Below, piece after piece: positions 16,119 to 25,586 of a stretch of 64,000 bases of DNA (position 1 is its first letter; each line of letters opens with the position of its first letter). The notes beneath the pieces were generated by a model, which searched no databases, was not told the origin of the DNA, and saw only the letters and a list, made by a program, of their open reading frames with translations. Location: positions 496,001-560,000 of the forward strand of contig NZ_JACRSR010000001.1 in NCBI RefSeq assembly GCF_014384795.1, in the 5' to 3' direction. The DNA comes from Gehongia tenuis (GTDB lineage: Bacteria > Bacillota > Clostridia > Christensenellales > NSJ-53). A program made the position numbers and the translations under genes.

Positions 16119-17848
16119 GTCTCATTCTCCCTATCTATATGTGTTGTATGGTAATGATACGTATCCGGATGAGCGACAAAGCTTTCTCCGGACTTATCAA
16201 ATCCCATTCGTTCATAAAGGTCAGCCACCATGCCATTCTTTGCAGTGGGCAGATACTCACCGACAACCGTATCAAAACCGTTTTCAGCTGCTGTACGTAT
16301 GATGGTATCCGCTACATACTCTTCCATCCCGCGTTTGAGTACACGGCAGCTCATCAGCCATTCCCGAACAAAGAGTGTATTTTCGTCCCGCTTGTCCAGT
16401 ATCACTAAACTGATCAGCCCATGGGAGGCGAAGCGGTCTTTAAGACCAAACCATATCGTGATGACCTGGGGATTGTTTGCAAGGTCAGCAATTTCATCTT
16501 CGGTATAACGGCCGGTACGAAGATTGAATTGATTGGACCGCTGAGTCAACTGCGCAATCCTTGGATAGTGAAAGGGGTCGAAGGCCGAAACGGTGGCTTT
16601 CATTTCCAGACTTTTGAGATAATCGTCATAGTTGCTGAACTCCGCCTGGGCCTTCAGGCTTTTCATGCGTTCCTGATATTGCTGTGTACGGCTTGCGTCA
16701 TTATCGGAATAGGAGGTTGTTTCAAATAGATTCAGCCTCCGAAGATAAGACACATATTCTGCCGGATCCTCGGGCATCTCAGGAACAACAATGTCTGGAA
16801 TGAGACTGCGCACCACATTGCGTTCAAATACGTTATCATCAATAAAGACCATACTGTCCATGCCAATGTTAAGGCTTTTTTGAATAAATTTTATATTGGA
16901 AGCCTTATCTTCCCAATTTGCCACAAAAATAGCGAAATCGTCCAACTTCAGCAACATATCGGGATGCTTTTCAAAAGGCTCCTTGGCTGTAGCTTCATTG
17001 TTCTTGCTGCACACCGCGAGCAGAATGCCGCGGAGCTGCAATTCCTTCAGCCATTGCTGAAAGCATAAAAAGGCGCGGCCGATTCCCAATTCACCGATCT
17101 CAATACCATGGATTCCGTCGTCACCAATCACACCACCCCACAGTGTGTTGTCGAGATCGAGGACCACACATTTGTGTATATGTCCCATTGCAGAGCGCAG
17201 TATATCGGCGATGTGTGCCGCAATATACTGTAAGGTTTTCTGTGAATAGGGCATTCGGGCGATGAAATACATTTTATCCGAGGCAAAGTCGGCTTGGCCA
17301 AGCCGTGCCTGAATCAAATCCATATCAATGAGAGTATAGCCGGGCTCATTGAGTGCTGCCTCACCAAGCAGATAGTTGAGTTTTTTGAGCTGAAAGGGGA
17401 AAGAGGATTCCACTTTACAGGCGTAATTACCAAAGGTAGCATCATCCATCAGGGGATACGTCAGCTGGAAGATTTTGCAGTGCGTCTGTTTTATCAGGCG
17501 TTGACGAAACGAGGCCAGTATTTCCGCCTGTTTTTCCGCAAAATGAATTCTATCGTTCAAAGGTGTGCTGCAGTAAGCGTCATACAGCTTAGCTGTACAG
17601 CAGGCAAACAGAACGGCATCGGGCGACGCCTGATACAATTCGGAGTCAGGATCCAGTATTTGCGCATTAATTTGGTCATAATCCGTGTCATGCACGGCAT
17701 AGTCGATATGGCTTAGGACAAAGGTGCCCTGTAATGCGACAGCAAGATGCTGAGTTGCAAAGTCACCGATGATGACAAGAGAACGCGTCATATCCCCCGC
17801 CAACTGAGCTGCGGTCTTAATATCTTTCCAGGAATACTCAACGCTCAT
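16115..17848 (-). CDS. FkbH-like HAD-IIIC protein (putative glyceryl-ACP synthase)
   Basis: This 577-aa protein has three regions. Residues 1-215 form an SGNH-like domain with LVIIGDFATQ in place of a GDS motif. Residues 225-390 are a HAD-IIIC phosphatase-like domain with D231 and D233 in VVLDLDNTLWGG, SKNNEAT and FIDDNVFER. The C-terminal 170 residues resemble a GNAT fold (RTGRYTEDEIADL, GLISLVIL). FkbH enzymes take 1,3-bisphosphoglycerate, dephosphorylate it and load glycerate onto an ACP. The overlapping ACP gene and first position in the operon fit this. GGGGTG precedes the ATG, and a promoter lies at 17932-17960. Confidence 0.9.
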   Translation of the reverse strand: MSVEYSWKDIKTAAQLAGDMTRSLVIIGDFATQHLAVALQGTFVLSHIDYAVHDTDYDQINAQILDPDSELYQASPDAVLFACCTAKLYDAYCSTPLNDRIHFAEKQAEILASFRQRLIKQTHCKIFQLTYPLMDDATFGNYACKVESSFPFQLKKLNYLLGEAALNEPGYTLIDMDLIQARLGQADFASDKMYFIARMPYSQKTLQYIAAHIADILRSAMGHIHKCVVLDLDNTLWGGVIGDDGIHGIEIGELGIGRAFLCFQQWLKELQLRGILLAVCSKNNEATAKEPFEKHPDMLLKLDDFAIFVANWEDKASNIKFIQKSLNIGMDSMVFIDDNVFERNVVRSLIPDIVVPEMPEDPAEYVSYLRRLNLFETTSYSDNDASRTQQYQERMKSLKAQAEFSNYDDYLKSLEMKATVSAFDPFHYPRIAQLTQRSNQFNLRTGRYTEDEIADLANNPQVITIWFGLKDRFASHGLISLVILDKRDENTLFVREWLMSCRVLKRGMEEYVADTIIRTAAENGFDTVVGEYLPTAKNGMVADLYERMGFDKSGESFVAHPDTYHYHTTHIDRENET

Positions 17849-17931
17849 TATGATTCACCCCATATTTTTAATAAAACACAAGCCATTATTCTATTGAAAG
17901 GCGGTTTCAAAAACATATTATTACGCTAATC

Positions 17932-17960
17932 AGTTTAAGGATTAAACATACTATTGTCAA
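17932..17960 (-). promoter_or_regulatory. Promoter of the AT-rich acyl-carrier operon
   Basis: On the minus strand a perfect TTGACA (17960-17955) and TAAACT (17937-17932) are 17 bases apart, about 85 bases before the FkbH-like start. The stretch 17849-18001 holds nothing else recognisable. Confidence 0.7.
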
Positions 17961-18001
17961 GTTTTTTGGGGAATCTCCACATTTCGCAACGCATAAAGAA
18001 A

Positions 18002-18039
18002 AAGATGTGAGAAACACAATTTTATGTTTCTCACATCTT
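18002..18039 (-). terminator. Terminator of groESL
   Basis: GATGTGAGAAAC (18004-18015) pairs with GTTTCTCACATC (18026-18037) around a 10-base loop. On the minus strand the stem is followed by TTTTTCTTT, about 55 bases after the groEL stop. It isolates the acyl-carrier operon from groESL transcription. Confidence 0.9.
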
Positions 18040-18091
18040 CCATTTTTTTATCCTGAATCAGCGCGAACCGCGCCGCCCTTTACAGGACCTC

Positions 18092-19738
<1,647 letters not shown>

Positions 19739-19741
19739 TTA

Positions 19742-20084
<343 letters not shown>

Positions 20085-20095
20085 CATCTGCATCT

Positions 20096-20124
20096 ACTAT
20101 AACCAATCTTTGCCGGATTGGCAA
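20096..20124 (-). promoter_or_regulatory. groESL promoter
   Basis: On the minus strand TTGCCA (20124-20119) and TATAGT (20101-20096) are 17 bases apart. Transcription would begin inside or just before the CIRCE element. Confidence 0.85.
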
Positions 20125-20279
20125 GTATTTTTTGCAAAAAAGTTTGCTTTTTTGATTTTGACCCCGGGGGAACATTCTAAACAGCGGAGGCGGACAATTT
20201 TGTCCTTCCTCCCAAATAATAAAGGAATCGACAAGGGCGCCGTGGAATACTGCAAAAAACGTGCAAAGGGGAGGGCGCA

Positions 20280-20753
20280 ATGGATAAATGGGATCATCGA
20301 TTCATGGAACTGGTACAGGTGATTGCGGGCTGGTCCAGCTGCTATCAGGAGAACCGGAAGATCGGGGCGGTCATCGTGCGGGACAAGCGCATCATCACCA
20401 CCGGCTATAACGGCGCGCCGGCGGGCATGGCTTCCTGCGTGCAGCGGCAGCAGTGCCTCAGGCGGGACATGGACATTCCCTCGGGCACCCGGCATGAGCT
20501 GTGCTGGGCCATCCATGCGGAGCAGAACGCCCTCATCCAGGCGGCCAAGCTGGGCATCAGCGTGGACGGCGCCACGCTGTACTGCACCCATCAGCCCTGC
20601 GCCATCTGCGCGAAGCTCATCGTCAATGCGGGGATCGAGCGGCTGGTGTACGGCCAGGGCTATCCCGACGAATTTGCCGCCCGCATCCTGAACGAGGCGG
20701 CGGTGCTGGTGGAAAAATACGACTACGAGACCAAGTCCATCATTCACGAATAG
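20280..20753 (+). CDS. Deoxycytidylate (dCMP) deaminase / ComEB-like
   Basis: This zinc-dependent deaminase (157 aa) converts dCMP to dUMP for thymidylate synthesis. Zinc and catalytic residues are H79 and E81 in HAEQNA and C107 and C110 in PCAICAK. The substrate strand TTGYNGAPAG and the long CVQRQQC insert are typical of dCMP deaminases rather than cytidine or tRNA adenosine deaminases. GGGAGGGCG precedes the ATG. The 195 bases upstream, next to CIRCE, show no convincing plus-strand promoter. The LarA-family gene follows 10 bases downstream. Confidence 0.9.
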   Translation: MDKWDHRFMELVQVIAGWSSCYQENRKIGAVIVRDKRIITTGYNGAPAGMASCVQRQQCLRRDMDIPSGTRHELCWAIHAEQNALIQAAKLGISVDGATLYCTHQPCAICAKLIVNAGIERLVYGQGYPDEFAARILNEAAVLVEKYDYETKSIIHE

Positions 20754-20763
20754 GAGCCAAGGC

Positions 20764-22026
20764 ATGATCGAACTCAAGTTTGGAAGGGATGCGCTGCGTC
20801 TCGAAGTCCCGGAAGAGAATCTTCTGGGCGTCATCACCGGCAATTTCCCTGAAACGCCCACCGAAGGGGAGGAGCGGGAGAAGTTGTGCCGCGCCCTGCG
20901 GCAGCCCCTGGGCACTCCGCCGCTGCGGGAGCTGGCGCGGCCGGGTGAGCGGGTGGTCATCATGGCCAGTGACATCACCCGCCCCTCGCCCTCCTACAAA
21001 CTCCTGCCGCCGGTGCTGGACGAGCTTTCGGCGGCGGGGGTGCGGGACGAGGATGTGACGGTGCTCTTCGGCATGGGCATCCATCGGGCCCACACGGCGG
21101 CGGAGCACGAAAGGCTGGTGGGTGAGGCGGTGTACCGCCGGGTCCGCTGCATGGATTCCACCGAGGGGGAATACGTGCTGGTGGGCACCTCCAGCCGGGG
21201 CACGCCTTATTATGTAAACAAAATCCTGACGGAGTGCGACCGGGTCATCTGCACCGGCAACATTGACTATCATTATTTTGTGGGCTATTCCGGCGGGGCG
21301 AAGGCCGTGCTGCCCGGCGCGGCCAACTACGAAACCATCCGGGCGAACCACAGCATGAACCTTCTGCCGGGGGCGGGTACGGGAAGGCTTTCCGGCAATC
21401 CGGTGCGGGAGGACATCGACGAGATCGGGAAATTCCTCAAGATCGACTTCATCCTGAACGTGGTGCTGGATGAGCAAAAGCGCATCCTCGCCGCCTTTGC
21501 CGGGGATTACCTTGCGGCGCACCGGGCGGGCTGCGCCTATCTTGACACCGTCTACGCCCATCCCATCCATGAGCTTGCGGACATCGTGGTGGTCAGCTGC
21601 GGCGGCTATCCCAAGGATATCAACCTCTACCAGGCCCAGAAGGCGCTGGACAACGGTGCCTACGCCGTGAAGGAGGGGGGCGCCATCCTGTGGGTGGGCG
21701 CCTGCGGTGAGGGCTACGGCGAGGCGACCTTTGAAAAATGGGTGCGGGAGAGCACCTCCCCGAAGGATCTGACGGAGCGCATCCGCCGCGAGTTCGTGCT
21801 GGGCGGCCACAAGGCGGCGGCCATCGCCAGGGTGCTGCAAAAAGCGGATGTCTACATGATCACCGACCTTGAGGCCGGGGCGGTGGAGCGGCTTTATATG
21901 AAGCACCGCCCGCCGGAGGCGCTGCAGGAGACCTTGAACGGGGTGATAGCCGAAAAGGGCGGGAGCCGGGCCAAGGTCTGGGTTATTCCCCAGGCGGGTT
22001 CCCTATTTCCGAAGCTGCAAAGCTGA
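20764..22026 (+). CDS. LarA-family nickel-dependent racemase/epimerase
   Basis: This 420-aa protein belongs to the lactate racemase LarA (DUF2088) family, which uses a nickel-pincer nucleotide cofactor tethered to a lysine. H170, K180 (SGGAKAVLPG) and H196 keep the spacing of LarA H174, K184 and H200, and GIHRAHT supplies the first catalytic histidine region. GGYPKDINLYQAQKAL is the C-terminal family signature. AGGAG precedes the ATG. Cofactor genes larB, larC and larE are not in this window. The family racemises lactate, malate and other 2-hydroxyacids or epimerises sugar acids, so substrate stays open. Confidence 0.88.
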   Translation: MIELKFGRDALRLEVPEENLLGVITGNFPETPTEGEEREKLCRALRQPLGTPPLRELARPGERVVIMASDITRPSPSYKLLPPVLDELSAAGVRDEDVTVLFGMGIHRAHTAAEHERLVGEAVYRRVRCMDSTEGEYVLVGTSSRGTPYYVNKILTECDRVICTGNIDYHYFVGYSGGAKAVLPGAANYETIRANHSMNLLPGAGTGRLSGNPVREDIDEIGKFLKIDFILNVVLDEQKRILAAFAGDYLAAHRAGCAYLDTVYAHPIHELADIVVVSCGGYPKDINLYQAQKALDNGAYAVKEGGAILWVGACGEGYGEATFEKWVRESTSPKDLTERIRREFVLGGHKAAAIARVLQKADVYMITDLEAGAVERLYMKHRPPEALQETLNGVIAEKGGSRAKVWVIPQAGSLFPKLQS

Positions 22027-22070
22027 AAACCCCGAAAAGATCGCGTTTACCCTTCTTTGAGGGCCCTCAG

Positions 22071-22094
22071 GGACCGGTTTGCCGGTCCTTTTTT
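22071..22094 (+). terminator. Terminator after the LarA-family gene
   Basis: GGACCGG and CCGGTCC pair around TTTG and are followed by six T residues. The remaining 113 bases before the SPOR gene show no clear promoter. Confidence 0.92.
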
Positions 22095-22207
22095 AACGCC
22101 CTTTTTCCTGGACAACTTTTTCCCCCGGATGTTTGTACCGGATACATATTCCCATATCCCGAGGCATAATCATGTAACATCACCCAGAGGAATGGAGGAT
22201 AGGGAAC

Positions 22208-23122
22208 ATGCGTTATCAATCTTCAAGGCGGAGAAAAAGGGCCACCCGGAGCAGGGGGTACGCCAAGGCGTTTCTGCTTTTGGCGGCGGCGGGCCTTTTG
22301 GTCTATCTGGTGACGGCCACGGCGGCGGGGAGCTGGATTGCGGAGCACGTGACGGGCCCGCTTTTCGGGGGCGAGCCGAAGGCCACCGGGGGCGTGCTGG
22401 CCTCGCCCATCCCCACCGACGGCGAAGAAGCCACGCCGGCGCCGGCGGGGGCCTATGAGACCCAGACCGTGAGCGTGGGGGGCACCACGCTGTACTGCAT
22501 TCAGCTCGGCGCCTTCTCGGACAAGGCCAACGCCGAGACCCAGGCCGAGGACGACAGCCTCAAGGGGGGCGCGGGCTACATCGCCTACGACGGCAAGCAC
22601 CGGCTTCTTACCAGCGGCTTTGGCGGCGAGGCGGAGGCGAAGGCGGCGGTGGACCGGCTGAAGGCGGAGGACGGCGTGGAAAGCGTCATCTATCCCATGC
22701 AGGTGGGCCAGCTGAACCTCAAGATCACCGCAGCTGAGGCGGATGTGGAAACCCTGAGGAGCGCCTTCGAGGGCTATGACGGCGCCGCGGCAAAGCTTCG
22801 GGAGATCAGCGCCTCCCTGGCGTCGGGCAGCCTGGACGGGGACGGGGCCCGCACCGCCATAAAGGAACAGCAGACGGCCCTTGCCGCCCATAGGGACGCC
22901 ATCGCCGCCCTTTGCGAAAAGAATCCCGGACTGCCCGCTTTCGTGGGCCTTGAGACCATGCTGACTTCGGCGGAGAAAAATTTGGACGCGCTTACAGCGG
23001 ATACCTCTCTTTCTAATGTAGCTTTTTCGTCAAAAATCAAGTATACTTATATCGATATGACAAGCCTGTACAAAACCTACGTCACCGACCTGACGCAGCA
23101 ATCGGCGAAAAAAGCGAATTAG
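22208..23122 (+). CDS. SPOR-domain membrane protein
   Basis: A basic N-terminus (RYQSSRRRKRATRSRG) and one membrane helix (AFLLLAAAGLLVYLVTATAA, about 20-40) anchor an extracytoplasmic protein of 304 aa. After a proline/alanine linker comes a SPOR domain (about 90-165: YCIQLGAFSDKANAETQAE, YIAYDGKHRLLTSGF, VIYPMQV), which binds peptidoglycan stripped of stem peptides. The last 130 residues are helical and of unknown function. GGAGG lies just upstream. It directly precedes the hydrogenase locus on the same strand, but no functional link is evident. Confidence 0.8.
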   Translation: MRYQSSRRRKRATRSRGYAKAFLLLAAAGLLVYLVTATAAGSWIAEHVTGPLFGGEPKATGGVLASPIPTDGEEATPAPAGAYETQTVSVGGTTLYCIQLGAFSDKANAETQAEDDSLKGGAGYIAYDGKHRLLTSGFGGEAEAKAAVDRLKAEDGVESVIYPMQVGQLNLKITAAEADVETLRSAFEGYDGAAAKLREISASLASGSLDGDGARTAIKEQQTALAAHRDAIAALCEKNPGLPAFVGLETMLTSAEKNLDALTADTSLSNVAFSSKIKYTYIDMTSLYKTYVTDLTQQSAKKAN

Positions 23123-23138
23123 GAAAGGATGAAGATCC

Positions 23139-23492
23139 ATGAAGATTGGTGAAATTAAGGAATCTTTGGAAGCCGAGGTCCTGTGCGGCGAAGATTTGAT
23201 GGATTTGGAGATTCTTTCGGGGTGCGGTGCGGATCTGATGAGCGACGTGCTGGCCTTTGTGAAGGAGAAGATTGTACTCCTGACGGGACTGACCAATCCT
23301 CATGTGATCCGTACGGCGGAGATGCTGGACGTGTCCTGCATCGTCTTTGTCCGGGGCAAGAAGCCCACCCCCGATATCCTGGAGATGGCCACCGAGCGGG
23401 GCATCGCCGTTTTAAGCACCGGCGAGACCCTGTTCACGGCCTGCGGCAGACTCTATGAGAAGGGCCTTCGGGGCGGAACGGGGGCTTACTGA
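23139..23492 (+). CDS. DRTGG-domain protein of the hydrogenase locus
   Basis: This 117-aa stand-alone domain resembles the DRTGG regulatory module (EILSGCGADLMSDVLAF, VLLTGLTNPHVIRTAEMLDVSCIVFVRGKKP). Small DRTGG proteins recur at the head of clostridial hydrogenase loci and are thought to bind ligands or partner proteins. GGAAAGGATG precedes the ATG. It is followed, with a one-base gap, by a GHKL ATPase gene. Precise function is unknown. Confidence 0.75.
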   Translation: MKIGEIKESLEAEVLCGEDLMDLEILSGCGADLMSDVLAFVKEKIVLLTGLTNPHVIRTAEMLDVSCIVFVRGKKPTPDILEMATERGIAVLSTGETLFTACGRLYEKGLRGGTGAY

Positions 23493-23493
23493 A

Positions 23494-23916
23494 ATGGAAG
23501 AGAACGTATTTACGGAAGTGCATCAAGTGAAGGCCGGCGATTTCGCCAGCGCCGGGGAGGCGTCCAGCCATTTCAAGCGGGTCTTAAAGCAGCTGGGCAT
23601 CGACGGCGACCTGGTGCGGCGCGCCTCCATCATGTCCTATGAAGCGGAGCTCAACCTGGTGATCCACAGTGAGGGCGGCGAGCTCAAGCTGGAGGTGTCC
23701 CCGGAGCATGTCCGCATCATCTCCGAGGATGTGGGCCCGGGCATCGAGGATATCGACCTTGCCATGACGGCGGGCTATTCCACGGCGCCGGACAGCGTGC
23801 GGATGATGGGCTTTGGCGCGGGCATGGGCCTATGCAACATGGAGCGCTGCGCCGACGATTTTCAGATCAGCTCCTCCAAGGCGGGGACGAAGATCTCGAT
23901 GACGATGAATCTCTAA
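23494..23916 (+). CDS. RsbW-like GHKL ATPase (anti-sigma/serine kinase type)
   Basis: This 140-aa HATPase-fold protein has the N box YEAELNLVIHS, the G1 box DVGPGI and the G2 box GFGAGMGL, the pattern of anti-sigma factor kinases such as RsbW and SpoIIAB. The longer open frame begins inside the preceding gene, but MEENVFTE at 23494 starts one base after its stop and fits family length. In hydrogenase loci such proteins are presumed to pass a redox or hydrogen signal. No sigma factor gene is visible here. Confidence 0.82.
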   Translation: MEENVFTEVHQVKAGDFASAGEASSHFKRVLKQLGIDGDLVRRASIMSYEAELNLVIHSEGGELKLEVSPEHVRIISEDVGPGIEDIDLAMTAGYSTAPDSVRMMGFGAGMGLCNMERCADDFQISSSKAGTKISMTMNL

Positions 23917-23948
23917 AGAAGAACCTCTTATAGATAGAAGGGATGTTT

Positions 23949-25253
23949 GTGAACGAGAGCACCTACTACCATTCCGTGCGTTTGGACAAGGATAAATGCA
24001 CGGGCTGTACCAACTGCCTGAAGCGGTGCCCCACCGAGGCGATCCGGGTGCGGGACGGCAAGGCCACCATCATCGGGGAGCGGTGCATCGACTGCGGCGA
24101 GTGCATTCGGGTGTGCCCCTACCATGCCAAGGTGGCGGTGACGGACGAGCTGTCCTCCATCAACCGCTTCAAGTATTCCATCGCCCTGCCGGCGCCCACC
24201 CTCTACGGCCAGTTCAAGAATCTGCCCAACATCAACCGGGTTCTGGCGGGCCTCAAGATGATGGGCTTCAGCGCCGTGTACGAGGTGGCGGCGGGGGCGG
24301 ACATCGTCTCCCACGCGGTGGCGGAGCATCTGAAGAAGGAGGATGTTCCCAAGCCCCTCATCTCTTCGGCCTGCCCGGCCATCCTGCGGCTGATCCGGGT
24401 GCGCTTTCCCGAGCTGATCGACCACATCGTGCCCATTCAGTCCCCCATGGAGGTGGCGGCCAGCCTGGCCAAGCTCCACTTCGCGAAGGAGAACGGCGTG
24501 GCCGTGGAGGATATCGGCGCCTTTTTCATCACGCCCTGCCCGGCGAAGATGACCAGCATCCGAAGCTCCCTCACGGTGGAGGATTCGAGCGTGGACGGCG
24601 CCATCTCCATCATGGACATGTACGGCCTTTTGAACAGCCAGGTCAAAAAGCCCGATTCGGACGAATCCCTGCAGCACGCCACCTACTACGGCGTGGGCTG
24701 GGCCAATTCCGGCGGCGAGACCACGGCGGTGGGCTGCGACAACGCCATGGCGGTGGACGGCATCTGGAACGTGATCCGGGTGCTGGAGGAGATCGAGAAC
24801 AACAAGCTGAGCGACCTCGAGTTCTTCGAGGGCCTGGCCTGTCCCGGCGGCTGCGTGGGCGGTCCGCTGGTCTTTGAGAACGGCTTCGTGGCGAAAAACC
24901 GCATCCGAAAGCTCATCGAGACCCTCCCCAAGGCCCGGGCGGAGGCGGGGGAGATCGAGAAGGAGCTGGCCGCATTCGATGTGCGCAGCACCAAGGAAAT
25001 CAAGCCCCTGCCGGTGATGAAGCTGGACGACAACATCGTGGTGGCGCTGAAGAAGATGGAGCGGATGGAGTCCATTGCGGCGAACCTGCCCGGACTGGAC
25101 TGCGGCTCCTGCGGCGCGCCCTCCTGCCGGGCCCTGGCCGAGGATATCGTGCAGGGCAACGCGGTGGAGATGGACTGCATCTTCAAGCTGAAGGAGAAGG
25201 TCAGGAAGCTGGCCCTCGAGATGGTGGAACTGTCAAAGGAGGAGAATAAATGA
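23949..25253 (+). CDS. Sensor-type [FeFe]-hydrogenase-like protein with 2x[4Fe-4S] ferredoxin and C-terminal Fe-S domain
   Basis: The order is a two-cluster ferredoxin domain (CTGCTNCLKRCP, CIDCGECIRVCP; residues 17-56), an H-cluster domain (about 75-330) and a C-terminal 4Fe-4S domain (C385, C388, C393, C410). All four H-cluster ligand cysteines are kept: C142 in SSACPAI, C197 in TPCPAK, and C298 and C302 in ACPGGC. The proton-relay cysteine is alanine (A141), the glutamate after PCxxK is missing, and the upstream acidic pair is absent. This pattern suits a sensory rather than a turnover hydrogenase. GTG 23949 has AAGGG six bases upstream and is preferred to ATG 23943. Confidence 0.88.
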   Translation: MNESTYYHSVRLDKDKCTGCTNCLKRCPTEAIRVRDGKATIIGERCIDCGECIRVCPYHAKVAVTDELSSINRFKYSIALPAPTLYGQFKNLPNINRVLAGLKMMGFSAVYEVAAGADIVSHAVAEHLKKEDVPKPLISSACPAILRLIRVRFPELIDHIVPIQSPMEVAASLAKLHFAKENGVAVEDIGAFFITPCPAKMTSIRSSLTVEDSSVDGAISIMDMYGLLNSQVKKPDSDESLQHATYYGVGWANSGGETTAVGCDNAMAVDGIWNVIRVLEEIENNKLSDLEFFEGLACPGGCVGGPLVFENGFVAKNRIRKLIETLPKARAEAGEIEKELAAFDVRSTKEIKPLPVMKLDDNIVVALKKMERMESIAANLPGLDCGSCGAPSCRALAEDIVQGNAVEMDCIFKLKEKVRKLALEMVELSKEENK

Positions 25254-25585
25254 CCCTGAAGGATTTGCTGGAAAAGACCGACTCCGAACTGCTGACCCCG
25301 GACGCCGACCTCACCCGGGAGGTCACGGGCTGCTACATCGGGGACCTTTTGAGCTGGGTGATGGCCCATGCCGGGGCGGGCTCGGCATGGATCACCGTGC
25401 AGACCCACCTCAACGTGATCGCCGTGTCCACGCTCCTTGATCTCGCCTGTGTGATCAATCCCGAAGGGGTGGAGATGGAAAAGGTGTCCCTTGAAAAGGC
25501 CATGGAGAAGGAAGTCCCCGTTTTGAGGAGCGCAATGACCGCCTATGAGCTGGCCGTGAAGCTCCACGAGCTGGGCGTTTCGTAA
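25250..25585 (+). CDS. Second DRTGG-like small protein of the hydrogenase locus
   Basis: This 111-aa protein starts at an ATGA overlap with the sensor-type hydrogenase gene. Its layout (a paired GCYIGDLLSWVMAHA helix, then WITVQTHLNVIAVSTLLDLACVIN strands) resembles the DRTGG-type companion proteins often labelled iron-sulfur binding hydrogenase, although it has only two cysteines and no cluster motif. Tight coupling suggests it works with the upstream H-cluster protein or the downstream PHP phosphoesterase. Molecular function is unknown. Confidence 0.7.
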   Translation: MTLKDLLEKTDSELLTPDADLTREVTGCYIGDLLSWVMAHAGAGSAWITVQTHLNVIAVSTLLDLACVINPEGVEMEKVSLEKAMEKEVPVLRSAMTAYELAVKLHELGVS

Positions 25586-25586
25586 A

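Larger units (their letters stand above)
10278..17848 (-). other. AT-rich eight-gene acyl-carrier operon (candidate surface-decoration system)
   Basis: Eight minus-strand genes run FkbH-like, ACP, SDR, MBOAT, SGNH, transketolase N, transketolase C, MaoC. Junctions are overlaps of 4-32 bases or gaps of at most 48 bases. Composition differs sharply from the flanks: the line 12601-12660 is 20/60 GC, whereas 43561-43620 is 38/60. The block lies between GC-rich chromosomal genes (NYN protein and groEL), with no integrase, transposase or tRNA at its edges. I read it as one horizontally acquired operon. Confidence 0.75.

Noticed and set aside
9426-17848. NYN gene as part of the acyl-carrier operon
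   Set aside because: It is on the same strand directly downstream, but it has its own TTGACG-17-TATTA-type promoter region and GC-rich composition, so I treat it as a neighbour only.
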